A stretch of DNA of 64,000 nucleotides from Rhytidiadelphus loreus (taxonomy: Eukaryota; Streptophyta; Bryopsida; Hypnales; Hylocomiaceae), in contig OX344764.1 of assembly GCA_947034895.1 (NCBI GenBank), positions 46,853,348-46,917,347 of the forward strand. Reading direction: 5' to 3'. Position 1 is the first letter of the stretch, and each line of letters opens with the position of its first letter. Both the position numbers and the translations under genes were made by a program. A model generated the notes under the pieces. It searched no databases and was not told the DNA's origin. It saw only the letters and a program-made list of their open reading frames with translations. Below, one piece after another: positions 48,015 through 57,705 of this stretch.

Positions 48015-48394
48015 CAGGGTTGTCCTTGTCCCATCAAGTCCGTCCGTCTGGATGTTTGGACGGACGTCAGGATTCAACATGGCATCCGTCGGGATTACAA
48101 AAAAAAAAAAAAATTCCCTAGATGGTCCGTCCGTCAACCTGGACAGGTAGTCCGTCCACTTGGATGGTCGGGCCGTCACCTAGATGGTCAGATTGTCGAC
48201 CTAGACTGTGGATGGACTGTTTTTTTTTTTTGACGACCTGTCTATCGACTGGTTTGCTCCAGGGTGACAAACTGGTTGTCAAAAAAAAAAAAAAAATTTT
48301 TTTTTTTTTTGGCTGACGGCAATACTGACGCGTCAAGACGCGTCATGACATCCGGACGTGAAAAGCCCACGTCACGTCCGGATAGACAACCCTG
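48015..48394. mobile_element. hAT-type MITE (380 bp) inserted in the copia pol gene, 8-bp target duplication
   Basis: The ends are CAGGGTTGTC and GACAACCCTG, exact inverses. The eight-base duplication CAAAGATC is exact on both sides (48,007-48,014 and 48,395-48,402), which is diagnostic for the hAT superfamily. The interior is packed with GTCCGTC/GACGGAC words, two GACGCGTC palindromes, an ACGTCACGTCCGGA block and long A/T runs. It is non-coding and the youngest layer of this nest. Confidence 0.95.
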
Positions 48395-49023
48395 CAAAGA
48401 TCTGGTTTAAGGCCAATCCAAAGTTCAAAGGAGGTAAGCTTATCTAAGGCAGATGTGTAAGAAACATTTGCAAATAGCAGGTAGTGTTTAAGGGCTTCAG
48501 TCCAATAAGCATTTGAAAGCTTGGCAGTATGTAACATACTACGAGCAGATTCAACCAATGTTTTGTTTTTACGTTCAGCAACCCCGTTTCGTGATGGGTT
48601 ATATGGATTTGTAAATTGCCGTTGGATACCATGGTCATGACATAATTGGTTACATTGTTTAGAGGTAAATCCACCGCCATTGTTGGAACAAAAGATCAAT
48701 ATCTTTTGATTTGTGTGATTTTCAACTAAATTCTTGTATTGAAGAAAAACGGAAAACACTTCAGACTTTTTCTTTAAAAAATATATGTGTGTATATCTTG
48801 TATAATCATCAATACATATAAGGAAATAATAGGCGCCACCATGTGACGGAGTTTTCATTGGACCACACAAATCTGTGTGAACCAAAGCAAGAGGTACCAA
48901 GGCTCGAGTGGCATTATTAATAGGATAAGCTTTCCTATGATGCTTGCCAAAGATACAATGAGTACACAGTGGCATAGTGGATTGCAACGACGGCAAGCCA
49001 GTAACCAAGTCTTGAGATTGCAT
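48395..49023 (-). pseudogene. copia integrase region, decayed
   Basis: The end of the HHCC-type zinc region (CTHCIFGKHHRKAY) is followed by the core: LVHTDLCGPMKTPSHGGAYYF with the first Asp, CSNNGGGFTSKQCNQ in place of the usual SDNGGEF (catalytic Asp changed to Asn), and NGVAERKNKTLVESARSML with the Glu. A hAT MITE interrupts the frame further downstream (48,015-48,394). Confidence 0.85.
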
Positions 49024-49084
49024 GACACTTAATGATCGACTGTTTAGATGGCCTAATCAATAATGCTATGTTAAAATATCAATT

Positions 49085-49474
49085 TCAGATTTTGTAGTAG
49101 CAACATTGTTGGCCACTAAAGGTAATAGTAGTATTTCTAGTACTTGTTATTTGAGCAACTGAAAGAAAATTCTTAGCGAGTCCAGGTACATAGAGGACAT
49201 CATTAATTATTAGTGATTCAGAACTCGGAAGTTGAATTAGCACAGAGCCAAAACCAATAGCATTATAAGTACTATTATCACCAAGTAAAATAGTCTTGGA
49301 TTCATTTAATGGTTGATAATCCCTAAATAAAGACTGGAGAAGAGACATGTATTGACTCGCTCTAGAGTCTAAATACCATGATTCGGATATAAGTGGTATA
49401 TTTACGAAGGCAGAAAAAAGATATGATGGAGTAGTTGAAGTGGCAATATTGTTGTGGATCTTCGAATGCCCCAA
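49085..49474 (-). pseudogene. copia aspartic protease region, decayed
   Basis: WYLDSRASQYM corresponds to the usual W-x-x-D-S/T-G-A-S active site, with Gly changed to Arg. LGDNSTYNAIGFGSV and DVLYVPGLAKNFLSV follow as in copia proteases. The substitution plus the flanking stops make it non-functional. Confidence 0.8.
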
Positions 49475-49497
49475 GTCACGCTATTTCTTTCTATAGT

Positions 49498-50314
49498 CTA
49501 GGGCCTTGTGATCCGAAATGCCACAGTAGTGACAAATAATTGGTGCCTTACTCGTTTGTCCCTTCTAGGACGTACTAGGCTTGCTAGTCTTCTGTGCTCC
49601 AGTAAAAGGTCTTGATTTTTGAGAACTATTAGTTGAATGTTGAGAGTTGGTGTTGAACTTTTGTGATGACGGTTTAGTAAATTTCCCTTTGACATAGAAA
49701 GCACTTGTTTTAAAAGATTCATTTTTGGAAGTATTTATGGCGTTTTGTTGAATGATATTAGAGAATAGTTTAGTAAATGTAAGGTCAGAGATAACGCCTT
49801 GTGTTGTGATAAACGCACTCCAAGAATCTAGGAGTGTAGATAATAGCAACATAACTTGTTGAGCATCATCAAAGACACAACCAACAGTAGTAGCTTCTTA
49901 AAGAACAGATTGTCAGGTTTTAAGGAAACCTACAACATCATCTGTATCAGACATCAAAAGATGGCATAATTGTTTATGTAAATTAACTTGAGAAGCTTTA
50001 TTAGGTTGTTGATAAAGTTGTTTTATCCTATCCCATACTTGTTTGGAAGTTTCTAACGGTTGAAGTGAGATTAGTTGTTTCTCACCACAATGCAACAATA
50101 TATCAGCACGAGCTTTGGAATCTTTTAGCTTCCATGCTGTTAATCCAGCTTGATCACTGGTAGTAGGAGAAATTTCTGATCTGTCAACCACACTCCATAA
50201 TTCAGAGTATATAAGGAGCATTTGCATTTTTATACCCCATGATGCGTAATTCAAGGCAGTGAGAGGGGGAATATTATATGCTTTGGGAGCCGAACTTGAG
50301 GGAGTCGAAGCCAT
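49498..50314 (-). pseudogene. copia gag region (UBN2-like capsid and CCHC zinc knuckle), decayed
   Basis: The start (50,314) reads MASTPSSSAPKAYNIPPLTA, then LNYASWGIKMQMLL and QVWDRIKQLY, the copia-type gag pattern. Stops and frame changes separate it from the nucleocapsid end near 49,500-49,560. There the zinc knuckle CHYCGISDHKALDY has Tyr where the last Cys should be. It would normally package the RNA genome in a cytoplasmic particle. Confidence 0.8.
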
Positions 50315-50734
50315 GATTGAACTAAAGAAAGTCTACGCATGCGTTGTCCCCAAAGATAGACAAAGGAGTACTACAACTCTTGATGAATTGATGGAGGCTC
50401 AGTAAAAGTTTTCCCATCGTCAAAAAATTGTGGGCTTAATTAATTGATCAAAATAAACTATGTAGCTTGCAGGTGCATTTGCAATCTCATATTTGAGATT
50501 CGGAACTTTCAATTGCCGCTCAGTTGTATGATGCTCTTCCTTGATTTCTGGTTCAATTAATGCAATCAGAAGCTGAAAGAACCCATTTATTGTATGTAAG
50601 TTGTTTTCTATTTCAAGGCGCTCCTCTTCAACAACCAGCAAGTCGAACACGTCTTCACTTGATCATAATTCGACTCTTGGTGTCACAGGGTAGCACATGA
50701 TGTTACTTAGTGATTCATCAACGCTCTGATATCA

Positions 50735-50930
50735 TGGATGAAACACGAGAGTGCAGATGAACACATAAAAAATGTTTTTAATATTATATTTATGAAACCT
50801 ATTACAAGAGGTTATATACAGGAGGAGATCAAACATCAAGAGTCATGATTGTCTAGTTAGTGTAACAATGCGACTATCTATTGCTAGTTGATAAATCTAA
50901 CTAATCTAGACTTGTAATTGCGTCGTAACA
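50735..50930 (-). repeat. 5' LTR of the copia element
   Basis: 196 bases starting TGGATGAAACACG and ending GTCGTAACA on the plus strand. The tRNA primer-binding site lies immediately inside it (50,734 downward on the minus strand). Confidence 0.95.
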
Positions 50931-51703
50931 AAGTTGCATTAGTTGCAGTGTAGTCATAAGATTGCATGACCCATTTGCGACTTGTTTGCATCTTGTAGAT
51001 TTGTAAATTTGTAAAATATTAATCTCAATGATTTGTAGATTTTTAATTTTTAGATCTATCTTTTATCTAGATTTTAGAATTTTAGATCTATCTTTTATAT
51101 AGATTTTAGAATTTCAAATCTACCTTTTTTTAGATTTTAAAATTTCAGACCTACCTTTTTCTAGATTTCAAAAATTCAAATATTGATATATAATAGATTT
51201 CATTGATTTAGGAAAACCTTACAATTTCATAGATTTTAAAATTCTTGGATTTTAAATGTTTTTTTATTTCTATAGATTGTAGAAGTGTAGAAATTGTAGA
51301 AATCTACAAACTATAGAAATCTTAGAATGAAATCAACAAAATTCATTGCATAAGACTACAACAACTTACAAGTCTTTTAGGTTCAATCTAATGATACTCT
51401 TGACAATTGATATAGGACCATTGTAATTGTTTTCTAGTTGCAGTCTAGTTGCTTCTAAGTTGTAATCTAATTGCTTTTCAAGTTGCTAGTCTAATTGCAA
51501 TCTAGTTGCTAGTTGCTAGTTGCTTTCTAATACATCCCTCTAATCCTAAACTTCACTTTGCAACTACTTTGCAACTAGAATAACGTATAACTTTATTCAT
51601 GTCAGATCTGGTGCAATTACAGAGGGCTACAATTGCAGGACAATTATATAGGACACATAGTTGCATTGCAGTCAATTGCAGCGGACACGTTTTTCTTCTA
51701 GTG

Positions 51704-52890
51704 TTAACAGAGACGTGTAATTTGACAATGTATTATTGTTTTCATAGAAATACAATGTCTCAATCACATGGAGCGTTGCTTTCAAGTCATTTGACATTTG
51801 GTAAATGCACGACGTTGGAATTAATAGCCAACACTTCTAAAAGATACCTTCTGCTGTTGTTGTAGGAGAATTTGAGATTGGTTGCAACAAAGCTACACAC
51901 AAAAAGTCAAGAAGCAAACTTTAGAATCATATTTTGTATACACATGAGCATGGGATTGGATTCCCTACTTTAGTGGCCGCTACTGTACAATAATTGTTAA
52001 AAGAAGATTCACCTCTCAGTGCCATCAGTGTTGTTCCCAAGCCAACAAGTCGGTTGTTCTGTAAATTGTCCATGTCCATCTCCATCTTCTCACTATGGTA
52101 CAGTACAAGAGAAAAATTTATCGAACAACATAACGTCACTACTAAAAATGTCAAGCAAAATTAACATGCAAGCCATGTAGAATATACTCACCGTTGCACA
52201 AGTCTTCGGAATTGTTGATCTCCTCATCCAAGCGGTCAGTTAGAAAGTAGACATCAATCTCTCACAAGTGCACACACGATTACTTCTCATCAGCTGAATT
52301 TCAGGAAGTGTAAGCTACATCGCTGCCACCTTCGCTCTTCGTTCTTCTTCAAAAGCATTGTTGTACATGTATTTAGTGGCGAATTCTTCACTTGATGGTG
52401 GCGCTAAAACCTCCCCACTTTTGACAGTTGTAGTTAATGGCCTCCTAGATGCTCCATTAACGTAAGTCTATACTTAATATCCAAAAATCTACATTTGGAG
52501 CAAATTTTGGTGCTACTTAAATGCGGTTGTAACTCCCTCTCCTTAAAATATTGCAATGTCCGTCAACTAAGTTACCTTCGTTGTTTCCCTATGCCACCTC
52601 AGTTCGGTGTTCATCAATGACCATAAGTGCGAACGCGTGTTCACTTTATCTTCTCCCAGCAATCACAAGTTTGACCCTTAACGCCAGGTCTGGACATCCT
52701 ATAATGGTAACTTTTTCTAGTTAGACATTAATAGTGAAAATACCCTCGGTAATACTCCATTTAAGATGGTCTTTGGGTCATTGTTGTTTTTACAATTATA
52801 TCCATTGAACTTTTACATAATGAGCCAATCAGGAGGTGGATCAATTTGATAAAGTGATTGCAAGAGTGATTGTCAACTATGACTGCTTTG
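51704..52890. other. Intergenic, no supported gene
   Basis: Moderately AT-rich with only short open frames. It may include the right flank of the Harbinger element, but I could not identify matching ends. Confidence 0.4.
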
Positions 52891-53800
52891 TTAACCCCTA
52901 AAAGACCAGCCTTGTGTATTTGGCAACATAATTTTTTAGGCAAGTACATATGATCAGAGATTTGACTTATTTAGGCTAATTTTTTTTACAAGGTGTAGAC
53001 AAAGAATATCTTCTATGAGTGCTAAATTTCATTTCATTTGAGTCTACAAGTGAAAAGTTATGATGCAAAATGTCGTTTGTTTCTCAACTTGAGTAGTTTG
53101 GGTAGATTTTGAAAAATCACTTTTTTTAGAAATAAAAATTTGAAAATCGTTTTCTAGATTTATATATACATGGAAAGCTTTGAATCATTCCATTTTGACC
53201 AATGAGATGAAGTTACAAGGAGTTTTAGTTTGTATAAAATATCTACTCTAAAATAAACTTTGAAGTTCTTCATTTAACTTAGTTTTAAATATTTTTGAAA
53301 AAATAAAATCTTAGGATGTAGATTTTTTATTATAGCATTACAACCATTGGGACTGGCATTTTTCAATTATATAACTAAATTCTTAACAATTTAGTATTTG
53401 AATCATTCTCCACTTCTTTCTACTTAGTATTTTTTTCTTATATGTTGTACAATTCCAAATGAGTTGAAAATTTTCAAGCATGAAGCCAACTTGCAAGAAT
53501 GAATTCAAAGAAGCACCATGATTTTGGACATTTTTACGTACCAATGTGACCTTGTAAAGTGCACTAGGTTTTTGAAGGGCCCAAAAAAGGAATTTTGTCA
53601 CTTTAAATGCTAATATCTTGCAATCCACATGGTCAAAATTTCTGAAATTTATTCCACATCTTTTCAAACCAACGTACTACAAGATTCTATGGTTACATGT
53701 GTCCAAAAATATATTTTTTCTAATTTTTTTTACTTGTATTAGAAATGGCAATTTTGGAGTGTTTTTGGTGAAAACATAGTCAAGGAACTTTAGGAATTAA
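52891..53800. mobile_element. TTAA-bounded non-autonomous element, copy 4 (about 910 bp)
   Basis: The left end TTAACCCCTAAAAGACC pairs with the right end GGAACTTTAGGAATTAA (13 of 17 positions inverted). The interior aligns with copy 1 (12,188-13,161) through many blocks: ATGGAAAGCTTTGAATC, GGAGTTTTAGTTTGT, TAAATTCTTAACAATTTAGT, TTCAAGCATG and GTTTTTGGTGAAAACATAGT. No coding capacity. Confidence 0.7.
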
Positions 53801-54546
53801 CCCTGTAAGGACGGGCTAGTCACCATGGAAATCATCATTATTGGTATTGTGCGAATCATTTAATTAAAAAAAATTCCAAAACACTCATTAGAGGTCAAAC
53901 TACTATACAAGACCTTCCCTTTTCACACAAAATTTCTAAATTGAACATTTGTACTTCTGTCTTATATAGAAGGGTTCTTTGTCATTCATCGGACAATAAA
54001 TGTCCATGGTGTCCTTCTAGGGTTGATGCATACAATTGGAGAAATTACTATCGGCAACTCATTCTTAAATTCTGGGGTTGTAAATTTGTTTGATTCAAAC
54101 CTAATTTGGATTATTTCATTTTTTCATTACCATATGGTGATAACATTTTGTAACAAGAATTGAGTTTGGGGAAGGGTTACTCATGGATTTGGTTTTGTAC
54201 AAATCAGTCACCAAAGTCATTGAACTTTGCCACATGTTAGCTCTTGTGCAAGCCATGACCAAGACCAGTTGGAGGAAACTCGACTACAATTGTAATTCTC
54301 CTTGTTGTGAAACTAATACCTTAGAATTTTTTCCCATTGATAAATAACACATTGTCTTATGCAACAAAAATATTACATTGAAATTTGAATATAATTTAAA
54401 AAGCTAAATTAAGTTTAGAAACAAAGTTTGACCATATGACAATGGAACTGATCCCTTGAGCTTCAAACACAGGCAGAGAAGTCGTCGTGGCATCGCCACG
54501 TCGGTAATCCGAGGACGTGGACTTGACCTCGTGGCACGAACCCACC
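53801..54546. other. Intergenic, upstream flank of PSF1
   Basis: AT-rich to about 54,430, then abruptly richer in G+C toward the gene. No further gene is seen. Confidence 0.45.
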
Positions 54547-54580
54547 TTCCCGCCATAATTTCCCCGAGCTCATTTCGCCA
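54547..54580 (+). promoter_or_regulatory. Candidate E2F-type sites upstream of PSF1
   Basis: TTCCCGCC (54,547-54,554) and TTTCGCCA (54,573-54,580) resemble the E2F/DP consensus TTTSSCGC. They lie about 80-110 bases before the PSF1 start codon. Plant replication genes are commonly E2F-controlled at G1/S, so the placement makes sense, but short motifs like these arise by chance. Confidence 0.35.
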
Positions 54581-54656
54581 TTCCACAGAACAGACTCCCC
54601 ATACACAAACTCTTGTTGTGCCTCCTGGTGGAATCGGACCAAGGATTAGTCGCACC

Positions 54657-57600
54657 ATGTATGGAAGGACGGCAGCCCAACTGGTCCGCGAGGTTAACAA
54701 TGACGATAACCACATTCGCCGCTTCAATGTACTCACACAACACCCTTTCTTGTAATCAATTCATTCTTTTTTTTTTCTTTTTTACTTCTGTGGATTTCTC
54801 TCCTATGGTGGGTGTAGGAGATTCCGTGAGCTTAATGGATCGTTTCTGTCTTTCGTTGTATTTGGAATCGTAGCCTTAAGGGATGCACTGCCAACAATTG
54901 TGTTTACAGCGATGTCTTTGCACGAGTATGACCTGACCTTTTTCACCCTGACCTCTTTGTTCTGAATGCGTATATCCCCCCCAAATGACTATTATTTAGT
55001 TTGAATGTGTGGTAATTGTGCTAGAGTCGGTGATAGACTAAATAGTGTACAGGATGTTCTAGAATGCTGTTTTAGAGAAGGTCTTATTATAGAGGGTGGA
55101 GTGTAGTTGACATGGGATTTCTGGGATTTTGAGTTGTTGAGGTTTTTTTATCCTGCTAGTTATTGATAGGGTTGAGATGGAGATGTTTCTGCGTCACTTG
55201 ATAGTCGCGAGATTTTGACATGTGCGGTTCGATTTCTGGTGGTCCATGGTTAGGGTTTAGAGCAAAATTCTGACTTGTTCTTCGCTGAAGATTGTTTTTG
55301 AAGGCTGTTTTTCATTTTTGCTCTGTTACCTGCATGTGAGGATGACAAATGTGGTGGGATTGTGATTTGCAGTATGATTTGTTCGACAAGGTCATTGCGG
55401 AAATTCAAGAACACTTCCAGCAAGTGACGTCGATCATGGAGTGAGTATTTGGGTCTCTATGTGCATTGTATGTAGATTCAAGGCTTTCGCAATGTTGTAC
55501 CGAAATCTGGACTGAAGTGTTTCCATTATATTGTCCTTTTTATTTGGGGGGTTTGAGTTGTCATTGGATTGGTATTTTGCTCAATCTGTTTCCTATTCTT
55601 GATGTCGAATTGCACATGATGTTGGTGCAAATTTCAGGTTTGTTTTCTCAAGTTTTGACCTATGCAATCTAAAGCGGCCCTGAGCAGTTTAGTGATTATC
55701 CTGACGAGAAGTTCTGGCATTCATGAATACTGAACGTTGCCACAGAAAAATGCAGGAAGACAACGAGGGTAGGGAGATAACGCCAGCAGATGAAAATTAC
55801 AATGGAGCTCTCATTCATCATCAGAGTATCCTTCGAAACAAGCGATGCCTCTTGGCTTACATGTACGAAACGCTCTTCACGCCATCTTAGTCTGTTGTGT
55901 CAAGCAACATTTAGCAGTTCTAATTTTAACTGTACTGTGTCACGTTCTGTGGAACTGTTAACTTAGATGATTATCGAGAAATGTAACTTGTGGTTCTAAC
56001 ACTGGATTGAGGAATTCTACCTAGAGTAATAATAATTCCAGAGGGCTAGCTTGTATTTCAGAGGGCCGGGAGTAGAAAACCCAACGTACTGAAGGGTTTC
56101 TTCCCTCCGTTGAAGACCCTTGATCCCAGCTTCAGGTTGCTGTTTGAAGGCCCTCGTAAAACATAAACCCCACGAAGTGGAGCGAGTAGGTTTTGTGATA
56201 AAGCTAGAATGGCTTAGGGTCTAATCAGAATTTTACAATTTTTTATTATTGTCTCCTAGGGGTTGATATCATTGATCTTTGATTTTTGTAGATACACTAG
56301 AACCCTCTATACTTTGAGTAAGACTTCATCACCTTCAATGCGCCATTGATCGCCGGGTCTGCACAGTGGATCCTCTATACTGCTCCTGTCCCATTCTAGA
56401 AATTTTGACGTACAGACTGTGCAAAGGGTAGTTACTGCAATAATCACACATTGCATATATTTTCCACATTTGTTTAAACATTTGGTTGTTCATTTTAGGT
56501 TCTAAGGAATCTGGAGTTGCTTTGTTGACCAGGTATCACCGAGCGAATAGGTTGCAGGGCCTTAGATGGCAGCTGGGCGCCGTACTTCCAGAGGATGTGA
56601 GAGGTCTCCTGCATCCATCCGAGAAGGAATTTGTGAAAAGCTACTCTGAAGCCTTGAGCTCTTACATGACAAAATTGGACATTGATCTCACAGTGGTAAG
56701 CTCACCTCACCAGAGTTCCCGAAATCAGTGTTTTGTGGTTTCAGAACAGGTTTTAGAACACAGTAGAAGACTCGTTTTAATATATGCTCTCGTTTTAAAA
56801 CATATTAGAACAGTATTAGAACACTTTCTCAGTATTACATTGTTCTAACACATTGTTCTTCTTAGCGTAATTCCTGCGCTTATTCCATGTTTTACTCTGT
56901 TCTGTTTTAGTGTTTTAAAACCTGTTCTCGTTCTTCGTAGCCTTGCACACCACTAGCGACTACGGTCTGTGATGCATTAACAATATGCAGTTGAGCAGCT
57001 CCGTTAACAGCCCACTTGGATTGAATTGGTTGAGGTCGTTTCTGTTTAGGATATGACACCACCGAAGGACCCTTACATTCAAATTAGAGTATTGGACGAC
57101 ATCGGAGAGGTTCTTTTGGGCGACCAGTCCACATCTTTGTTGCGCAACTCCATCCATTTTGTCAAGCGAAGCGAAGCCGAGACTCTTATTTCTCAGGTAC
57201 TTTCACATAAACCCTTTCCTGTTGCTTTCATTATCACATGGGGCAGTTCGATTGGAAAACAGGAGGGTCCAGAGTCTTACTCCGGTTCTCCCTGTGCTCC
57301 TAGAGGGCTGTCGATCTTCACCCAAGATCGAACGGTTATGATATAGTCCGAAAGAGAGGATTATATCGAATCAATGTCCCAACCGTCGACCAGTTATGTA
57401 GTGCATATTTGAATGTACTTATGCAAGTTTCTAGATACTTATTACCATAGCCGTTACAGAATCTGGAATTCTAGGTGCAAGCATCGTCTTGTCTAAGCTC
57501 ACAAGTGTTCCATTTTGTTCATGAAAGCTTGTCATTGTACTACTCGAGTCTTTCCCTTAAACTGTAGAATAAGGTACGGGTTTACGGAGATTCCATAGTC

Positions 57601-57705
57601 AACTACACGGAAGCTTTCCTTCAATTCTCTTCTCCACACTCTTACTGACTTGCACATGTGGAATCTTACATTATTCAGGGCCTGTTGGAGGAGTTTACAG
57701 GGTGA
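54657..57705 (+). CDS. PSF1: DNA replication complex GINS subunit PSF1 (6 exons)
   Basis: Proposed exons: 54657-54728, 55373-55440, 55746-55862, 56533-56695, 57050-57196 and 57679-57705. All have GT-AG introns and one frame, giving 197 residues, the usual PSF1 length. The start MYGRTAAQLVREV matches the plant PSF1 N-terminus. Inside are the family blocks YNGALIHHQSILRNKRCLLAY, then RANRLQGLRWQLG, EKEFVKSYSEALSSYM and, near the C-terminus, DMTPPKDPYIQIRVLDDIGE. The last exon is tiny (GLLEEFTG then stop). PSF1 joins SLD5, PSF2 and PSF3 in GINS, which binds CDC45 and MCM2-7 to form the replicative helicase in the nucleus. The gene looks intact. Intron 4 holds a foldback MITE. Confidence 0.93.
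56742..56928. mobile_element. Foldback MITE-like repeat in PSF1 intron 4 (about 190 bp)
   Basis: The left arm AGAACAGGTTTTAGAACAC is the reverse complement, with one change, of the right arm GTGTTTTAAAACCTGTTCT. The interior repeats the same words (TTAGAACAGTATTAGAACAC, CTGTTCTGTTTTAGTG). It is non-coding and lies between the donor at 56,696 and the acceptor before 57,050, so it should be spliced out. Confidence 0.7.

Larger units (their letters stand above)
45517..50930 (-). mobile_element. Ty1/copia LTR retrotransposon, full length but inactive (5.4 kb)
   Basis: LTRs lie at 45,517-45,709 (3') and 50,735-50,930 (5') and share the words GAAACACGAGAGTGCAGATG and CTAATCTAGACTTGTAATT. They differ at roughly 19-20 sites plus one 3-base gap by my hand alignment. 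The flanking duplication AAGTT is exact (45,512-45,516 and 50,931-50,935). The primer-binding site next to the 5' LTR is TGATATCAGAGC on the minus strand, close to the usual TGGTATCAGAGC for initiator Met-tRNA. A polypurine tract GAAGAGGGAG precedes the 3' LTR. Gene order is gag-protease-integrase-RT-RNase H, which defines copia. Many stops and frameshifts kill it. Confidence 0.96.
45404..51703. mobile_element. CACTA-type MITE split by a copia insertion
   Basis: The left tip CACTAGAAGAAAA (45,404) and the right tip TTTTCTTCTAGTG (51,691-51,703) are exact inverses. TTAA flanks both (45,400-45,403 and 51,704-51,707). Without the copia element and one copy of its duplication, the MITE is about 0.88 kb. 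Subterminal sequence is full of TAGTTGCAA/TTGCAACTA words in both orientations. The tips resemble those of the 140-bp MITE at 17,830 (CACTAGTAGAAAA). It is non-coding. Confidence 0.85.
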
